Both the position numbers and the translations under genes were made by a program. The notes under the pieces were generated by a model that was not told the origin of the DNA, ran no database searches, and saw only the letters and a list, made by a program, of their open reading frames with translations. A stretch of 5,788 nt of DNA. Source: an uncultured Eubacteriales bacterium (GTDB taxonomy: Bacteria > Bacillota > Clostridia > Oscillospirales > RGIG7773). Below are positions 5,781 to 5,788 of the stretch, in pieces. The DNA lies in contig CAKTDK010000121.1 in assembly GCA_934541205.1 (NCBI GenBank), forward strand, positions 1 through 5,788, read 5' to 3'. How positions within the stretch are numbered: position 1 is the stretch's first letter; each line of letters opens with the position of its first letter.

Positions 5781-5788
5781 CTTGGATA

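Larger units (their letters stand above)
4722..5788. other. Long non-coding stretch after the mre operon
   Basis: About 1.07 kb contains no supported protein gene on either strand. It holds the degenerate array, the promoter with its candidate RNA and terminator, the dispersed-repeat cluster, and the inverted repeats listed separately. In 5466-5613 I see only a loose 12-bp direct repeat (GGGTAAAGGTTT at 5493 and GGGTTAAAGTTT at 5509). No tRNA, rRNA, insertion sequence gene or CRISPR array was found. Confidence 0.75.

Overview
The window looks like a chromosomal segment from a low-GC Clostridia-type Firmicute. This rests on the A/T-rich codon use, the strong AGGAGG-type ribosome binding sites, the small DUF4321-like protein beside mreB, and a cell-shape cluster that ends in a class B penicillin-binding protein. 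The genus cannot be fixed from the sequence.

Positions 1-4668 are one tightly packed plus-strand operon. They hold the C-terminal end of a small membrane protein (1-135), then mreB (166-1173), mreC (1202-2053), mreD (2085-2609) and a PBP2-type transpeptidase (2599-4668). Gaps are 28-31 bp, and the last pair overlaps by 11 bp. Together they encode the core of the elongasome (Rod complex). MreB filaments lie under the membrane and organise the machine. MreC and MreD link it across the membrane. PBP2 cross-links new peptidoglycan outside. The glycosyltransferase partner RodA is not in the window. A perfect 14-bp hairpin with a T-run (4685-4721) ends the operon.

Positions 4722-5788 hold no convincing protein gene but are not featureless. 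In order they contain: (a) a very A/T-rich, C-over-G skewed array of about nine degenerate 26-30 bp units (4764-5001); (b) a textbook housekeeping promoter, TTGACA-N17-TATAAT (5042-5070); (c) a G/C-richer structured stretch with an optional 28-codon ORF, followed by a hairpin and T7 run (5077-5294), together a candidate orphan small-RNA gene of about 215 nt; (d) a hairpin-forming dispersed-repeat cluster built from GTCATTTTGA...GATCTC units (5333-5465); (e) a series of inverted repeats, two of which compete for the same bases (5614-5780).

The operon is ordinary and confidently assigned. The part worth following up is the promoter-driven candidate RNA and the degenerate array just upstream of it.
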